From Alistipes sp. (GTDB taxonomy: Bacteria; Bacteroidota; Bacteroidia; Bacteroidales; Rikenellaceae), in contig JAGBYV010000094.1 in NCBI GenBank assembly GCA_017628595.1, positions 1 to 10,242 of the forward strand: a DNA stretch of 10,242 nt, read 5' to 3'. Every line of letters begins with the position of its first letter. Within the stretch, counting starts at the first letter, position 1. The position numbers were made by a program, and so were the translations under genes. Positions 6,708-10,242 of the stretch are shown piece by piece. Below the pieces are notes generated by a model that saw nothing but the letters and a program-made list of their open reading frames with translations, had not been told where the DNA came from and did not search any database.

Positions 6708-6733
6708 GTTACACGCCGTTGCAAGGGTGTAAC
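6708..6733. promoter_or_regulatory. Inverted repeat GTTACAC-N12-GTGTAAC, possible operator
   Basis: Perfect 7-base arms (6708-6714 and 6727-6733) enclose 12 bases. It lies in the divergent control region, upstream of both the glycosyltransferase promoter and the tgt promoter. No U run follows, so it is not an obvious terminator. A dimeric regulator binding site is possible but unproven; a chance repeat is a real alternative. Confidence 0.3.
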
Positions 6734-6809
6734 CCCTTTCGCTATGTGGCGGTTGTGGCCGCGACTCACTTTTCCTGCTAAAAAACGCTTATTTTTCATA
6801 GAAAAATAG

Positions 6810-6817
6810 TACCTTTG
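6810..6817 (+). promoter_or_regulatory. Bacteroides-type -7 element for the tgt operon
   Basis: TACCTTTG matches TAnnTTTG and is the same octamer used by the divergent glycosyltransferase promoter. The ATG of tgt is 17 bases after it, so the leader would be only about 10 bases. No clear -33 TTTG is present at the right distance; an A/T-rich stretch occupies that area. Confidence 0.6.
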
Positions 6818-6834
6818 TACGAATATTTGTTTTT

Positions 6835-7965
6835 ATGAAATTTACTTTACAACATACCGCTCCTGGCTCTAAAGCCCGAGCAGCACTTATTGAGACCGAC
6901 CACGGTCCCATCCAGACCCCCATCTTTATGCCCGTAGGTACGGCGGCAGCAATGAAGGGTATCTTCCACCGTGACGTGAAGGAGGATGCCCGTGCGCAGA
7001 TTATCCTTGCCAATACCTATCACCTCTACCTGCGTCCCGGTATGGAAATACTGGAGAAAGCAGGTGGTGTGCACCGCTTCTCGACGTGGGATGGCCCAAT
7101 GCTTACCGATAGCGGTGGCTTTCAGGTATTCTCGCTGGCCGACTGCCGTAAACTCAAGGAGGAGGGTTGCCACTTCCGCTCGCATATCGACGGCTCGAAG
7201 CATCTCTTTACGCCCGAGAGTGTGATTGACACCGAGCGCACGATAGGTGCCGACATCATGATGGCCTTCGATGAGTGTCCCCCGGGCGATGCCCCCAGGG
7301 AGTATGCAGCCAAGTCGCTGGCGCTGACTGAGCGCTGGCTCGACCGTTGCTTCAATCGTTACCACCAGACCTCACCCAAGTGGGGACACTATCAGTCTTT
7401 GTTCCCCATCGTGCAGGGCTGCTCATATCCCGACCTTCGTGCCAAGGCAGCCGAGAATGTGCAGCAGTATGATGCCGACGGCTACGCCATAGGCGGCCTG
7501 GCTGTGGGTGAGCCTACCGATGTGATGTACTCGATGATTGAGGTTGTGAATGCCGTCCTGCCGGAGAATAAGCCCCGTTACCTGATGGGTGTGGGTACGC
7601 CTATAAACATTCTGGAGGCTATTGACCGAGGTGTGGATATGTTCGACTGCGTGATGCCCACGCGCAATGGCCGCAACGGTCAGATCTTCACGAGCGAGGG
7701 TACGATCAACCTCAGAAATAAGAAGTGGGAGGATGACTTCTCACCGCTCGACCCCAATGGCGCGAGCTTCGTGGACAGACTCTACACGAAAGCCTACGTT
7801 CACCACCTTGTGGTGTGCAAGGAGATGCTGGCGGCGCAGATTGCCTCGCTGCATAACATAGCCTTCTACCTGTGGCTGGTGGGTGAGGCTCGTAAGCATA
7901 TTATCGAGGGCGACTTCGCGCAGTGGAAAGCGGTGATGGTAGAGAAGTTGGGACGCAGACTGTAA
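6835..7965 (+). CDS. tgt: tRNA-guanine transglycosylase (queuosine biosynthesis)
   Basis: This 376-residue enzyme swaps guanine-34 in the anticodon of GUN tRNAs (Asp, Asn, His, Tyr) for a queuosine precursor base. Landmarks are LTDSGGFQVFS (D92), MAFDECPP (D146), GGLAVGE (220-226) and MFDCVMPTRNGRNG (269-282, nucleophile D271). V224 and C148 match the bacterial preQ1-type pocket. Oddly, the usual zinc site C-x-C-x2-C is absent. The aligned positions are G309, S311 and D314, while the partner histidine H340 is kept at the expected 26-residue distance. I recall other Bacteroidales Tgt proteins being similar, so this is probably a lineage trait rather than damage. The length is normal and the start follows directly after the promoter. 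It is first in an operon with the Lpt-type permease ten bases downstream. Confidence 0.96.
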   Translation: MKFTLQHTAPGSKARAALIETDHGPIQTPIFMPVGTAAAMKGIFHRDVKEDARAQIILANTYHLYLRPGMEILEKAGGVHRFSTWDGPMLTDSGGFQVFSLADCRKLKEEGCHFRSHIDGSKHLFTPESVIDTERTIGADIMMAFDECPPGDAPREYAAKSLALTERWLDRCFNRYHQTSPKWGHYQSLFPIVQGCSYPDLRAKAAENVQQYDADGYAIGGLAVGEPTDVMYSMIEVVNAVLPENKPRYLMGVGTPINILEAIDRGVDMFDCVMPTRNGRNGQIFTSEGTINLRNKKWEDDFSPLDPNGASFVDRLYTKAYVHHLVVCKEMLAAQIASLHNIAFYLWLVGEARKHIIEGDFAQWKAVMVEKLGRRL

Positions 7966-7975
7966 AGAGAAGAGT

Positions 7976-9088
7976 ATGAACGATCGCCTGAAACTATCGT
8001 GGCCGGGATATAAGATCCTCGACCGTTACATATTGCGCAAGTTCCTGGGAACCTATGCCTTCGCCATTGCCATGATTACGGTCATCCTGGTGGTGTTCGA
8101 CTACGCCGAGCGAGTGGATAACTTCACCGAGTCGCACGCGCCGTGGTCGGCCATTATCTTCGACTACTACATCAACTTCATTCCCGACTTCATCAATCAG
8201 TTCAGTGGTCTGTTTACCTTCATCTCGGTGATCTTCTTCACCTCGAAGATGGCCTACCAGACCGAGATTATCGCCATGCTCTCGGGTGGAGTGAGCTTCC
8301 GTCGTCTGATGTGGCCCTACTTCCTGGGCTCACTCTTTATCGCGATGCTCTCGCTTGCGCTCAACCTCTGGGTGATTCCCGAGTCGCAGGTGGCCTGCGT
8401 AAAATTCCGCCAGACCTACTTCAAGAAGTATAAGAACGAACAGTACGACCGCCACATCTATCGCCAGGTGGCCCCCGGCGAGTTTGTCTATGTGCGCGGA
8501 TTCAATACCACCAATAAAGCCTCTTACCTTGCCATCGAGCGCTATGATGGCACAGCCATCTCCGCTACGCTCGAGGCTTCGGACGTCTCGGTTGATCCCG
8601 AGACAGGTCGCTGGAAGGCTCAGCGCTACATCACGCGCCACATCGATGAGCAGGGCGTGGAGCACTTTGAGCAGCTGCGCGACCTGGATACGCTCATTAA
8701 CATCGACGTGAAGGAGCTGGGACGTATCGAGCAGACTGTATCGACGATGAAGATAGGCGAGTTGAACCGTTTCCTCGAGCAGCAACGCATCAAGGGCTCG
8801 GACTCAATCAATCTGATTGAGGTGGAGCGTCATACACGCTATGCCTATCCCTTCGCGACATTCATCCTTACGCTCATAGGCGTAGCACTCTCTTCGCGCA
8901 AGGTGCGCGGCGGCACGGGACTGCATATCGGTATTGGTATCGTGCTCTGCTTCTCGTACATCATGCTCAACCGTCTGTTTGAGGAGTTTGCCAAGAGTGG
9001 TGGCCTGCCTGTGATGCTGGCCGTATGGCTCCCCAATATCATATTCACACTGATTGCAATCTACCTTTACCGAAAAGCACCGAAATAA
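7976..9088 (+). CDS. LptF/LptG-family LPS export permease (YjgP/YjgQ)
   Basis: This 370-residue inner-membrane protein belongs to the YjgP/YjgQ family. Such proteins pair as LptF and LptG with the ATPase LptB to pull lipopolysaccharide from the inner membrane toward the outer membrane. The layout fits the family. Three N-terminal membrane helices lie at about 24-43, 62-92 and 113-134, with the coupling-helix stretch TEIIAMLSGGVSFRRL (96-111). A periplasmic beta-jellyroll domain follows (about 136-285), with three C-terminal helices at about 290-307, 315-334 and 344-365. The charged SSRKVRGGTG (306-315) lies between helices four and five. Whether it plays the LptF or LptG role is not decided by what I see. 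It starts ten bases after tgt, behind a purine-rich AGAGAAGAG that could act as a weak ribosome site, and its stop overlaps the start of mqnE by one base. Confidence 0.9.
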   Translation: MNDRLKLSWPGYKILDRYILRKFLGTYAFAIAMITVILVVFDYAERVDNFTESHAPWSAIIFDYYINFIPDFINQFSGLFTFISVIFFTSKMAYQTEIIAMLSGGVSFRRLMWPYFLGSLFIAMLSLALNLWVIPESQVACVKFRQTYFKKYKNEQYDRHIYRQVAPGEFVYVRGFNTTNKASYLAIERYDGTAISATLEASDVSVDPETGRWKAQRYITRHIDEQGVEHFEQLRDLDTLINIDVKELGRIEQTVSTMKIGELNRFLEQQRIKGSDSINLIEVERHTRYAYPFATFILTLIGVALSSRKVRGGTGLHIGIGIVLCFSYIMLNRLFEEFAKSGGLPVMLAVWLPNIIFTLIAIYLYRKAPK

Positions 9089-10164
9089 TGGAAAAGTGGG
9101 AAGATATACTCGTGCGTGTTGCCGATGGCGCACGCCTTTCGTCGGAAGAGGCCCTCACGCTGTGGCAGGATGCTCCGTTGTGGCGTCTTGCTGAGGTGGC
9201 CGTTGCCCGTAAGCGAAGAATAAGCGGCGACAAGGTCTTCTATAATAAGAACTTTCATATCGAGCCGACCAACGTATGCCTCTTTAATTGTAAGTTCTGC
9301 TCCTATCGTCGTCCGCGCGGCAGTGCCGAGGCGTGGGACTACTCGATCGAGGAGATGGAGGCAAAGGTGCGCTCTTTCGTAGGCAAGGGCGCAACGGAGA
9401 TGCACATCGTTGGAGGCGTTCACCCCGATCATACTATCGAGTTCTACTGCGAACTCATTCGACGCGTGAAGGCCATTCTGCCCGAGGCAGCCGTTAAGGC
9501 CTATACCGCCATCGAACTGTCGTATATGATCCGCAAGGCGGGACTCTCGGTAAGGGAGGGCTTGCAGATGCTGATTGATGCCGGCATGGAGGCTATACCC
9601 GGCGGTGGTGCCGAGATCTTCGATGAGACGGTGCGTCAGCAGATATGCCCCGATAAGGGCTCTACGCAGGAGTGGTTCGAGGTGCATCGTACGGCGCATG
9701 AGCTGGGACTCAAGACCAACGCTACAATGCTCTATGGCCACATCGAGAGTGTGGAGCACCGCATCGATCACTTGATGCGTCTTCGTGAGTTGCAGGACGT
9801 AACGGGTGGCTTTAATGCCTTCATCCCGCTGAAGTATCGCAACTATGGCAACTCGATGTCCGAGATTGGCGAGGTGCCTATCGTCGATGACCTGCGTACG
9901 CTGGCTATGAGTCGCCTGATACTGGACAACGTGCCCCACATCAAGGCCTATTGGGTGATGTATGGCAAGCAGACCACGGAGATGGCCCTGGCCTTTGGTG
10001 CTGACGACGTGGATGGCACAATCGAGGACTCTACGAAGATCTACTCCATGGCTGGTGCCGATGATCAGCGTCCCACGATGAGCGTGGAGGAGATGCACGC
10101 CATGGTTGCCCGCGTAGGCTTTAGAGCTGTGGAGCGCGACACACACTACAACGAAATAGCGTAA
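9088..10164 (+). CDS. mqnE: Aminofutalosine synthase (radical SAM, menaquinone biosynthesis)
   Basis: This 358-residue radical SAM enzyme should join the chorismate-derived MqnA product with SAM to make 6-amino-6-deoxyfutalosine, an early step of the futalosine route to menaquinone. The cluster motif is EPTNVCLFNCKFC (C64-x3-C68-x2-C71). Further signatures include HIVGGVHPD (106-114), AIPGGGAEIFDETVR (169-183), CPDK (187-190), TNATMLYGHIE (210-220), LRELQDVTGGFNAFIPL (232-248) and the tail motif AFGADDVDGTIEDS. TMLYGHIE with GGFNAFIPL favours MqnE over its relative MqnC, though a phylogeny would be decisive. I chose ATG at 9088, which overlaps the permease stop (TAATG). The upstream in-frame ATG at 9025 would add 21 residues lying inside the permease gene that do not look like the family. 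No other menaquinone gene is visible in the window. Confidence 0.92.
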   Translation: MEKWEDILVRVADGARLSSEEALTLWQDAPLWRLAEVAVARKRRISGDKVFYNKNFHIEPTNVCLFNCKFCSYRRPRGSAEAWDYSIEEMEAKVRSFVGKGATEMHIVGGVHPDHTIEFYCELIRRVKAILPEAAVKAYTAIELSYMIRKAGLSVREGLQMLIDAGMEAIPGGGAEIFDETVRQQICPDKGSTQEWFEVHRTAHELGLKTNATMLYGHIESVEHRIDHLMRLRELQDVTGGFNAFIPLKYRNYGNSMSEIGEVPIVDDLRTLAMSRLILDNVPHIKAYWVMYGKQTTEMALAFGADDVDGTIEDSTKIYSMAGADDQRPTMSVEEMHAMVARVGFRAVERDTHYNEIA

Positions 10165-10175
10165 ACGAGATAATT

Positions 10176-10242
10176 ATGGATAAGAGAAGAAATAGCAAAA
10201 AGAGAAAACAGAGTGGCGTGCAGGCGTTGATTAGCCGCCTCA
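10176..10242 (+). CDS. Start of an unidentified gene (3' end outside the window)
   Basis: ATG at 10176, eleven bases after the mqnE stop and on the same strand, opens a frame with no stop to the window end. It gives 22 residues with a strongly basic beginning (MDKRRNSKKRKQSGVQAL). The tight spacing suggests it continues the tgt-lpt-mqnE transcription unit. The visible part is too short to name a family. A basic, low-complexity start like this can precede either a membrane helix or a soluble domain. Confidence 0.6.
   Translation, partial: MDKRRNSKKRKQSGVQALISRL

Noticed and set aside
6748..6761. GCGG/CCGC short hairpin upstream of tgt
   Set aside because: The four-base arms in a G/C-rich stretch are too short to separate from chance, and no U run follows.
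9025..9087. Upstream ATG for mqnE inside the permease gene
   Set aside because: The added 21 residues come from the overlapping permease reading frame region and do not look like MqnE. The TAATG overlap at 9088 is a typical coupled start.
9067..10146. Long open frame on the minus strand (359 codons) opposite mqnE
   Set aside because: The plus strand encodes a clear radical SAM enzyme with many family motifs. The antisense frame gives a His/Leu/Arg-rich protein of no recognisable type, as expected from mirrored codon bias.

Overview
The window looks like chromosomal DNA of a Bacteroidota bacterium, most likely order Bacteroidales. Three intergenic sites match the Bacteroides-type -7 promoter element TAnnTTTG. 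Shine-Dalgarno sequences are mostly absent, and the predicted proteins read like Bacteroidales versions of their families. MqnE (futalosine route to menaquinone) together with a fairly G+C-rich body of genes would suit a Rikenellaceae/Alistipes-like organism better than Bacteroides itself, but that genus-level guess is inference.

Layout. (1) Positions 1-1471, + strand: the 3' part of a lipoprotein gene, whose lipobox cysteine lies at the window edge, is fused by a TAATG overlap to a radical SAM/SPASM-type enzyme gene. This matches the bioinformatically defined but functionally unsolved 'rSAM/lipoprotein' pair of Bacteroidetes and is the most interesting part of the window. A bidirectional terminator follows. 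(2) Positions 1516-4745, - strand: the operon kdgK-eda-exuT (in transcription order), which imports hexuronate and converts 2-keto-3-deoxygluconate to pyruvate plus glyceraldehyde 3-phosphate. The steps from hexuronate to KDG are not encoded here. (3) Positions 4832-6673, - strand: a promoter, a membrane-anchored family 2 glycosyltransferase, an ECF-type sigma factor overlapping it by 10 bases, and a strong hairpin terminator. No anti-sigma gene is present. (4) Positions 6810-10242, + strand: a promoter and a tightly packed cluster of tgt (queuosine tRNA modification), an LptF/LptG-family LPS-export permease, mqnE (menaquinone by the futalosine pathway) and the first 22 codons of another gene.

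The 219-base divergent region 6616-6834 is the main regulatory area. It holds back-to-back promoters that share the same -7 octamer TACCTTTG, an AATTCAA-like heptad repeat that overlaps the -33 element of the glycosyltransferase/sigma promoter, and a 7-base inverted repeat. No gap between genes exceeds 300 bases. I see no tRNA, rRNA, CRISPR array, insertion sequence or phage gene.
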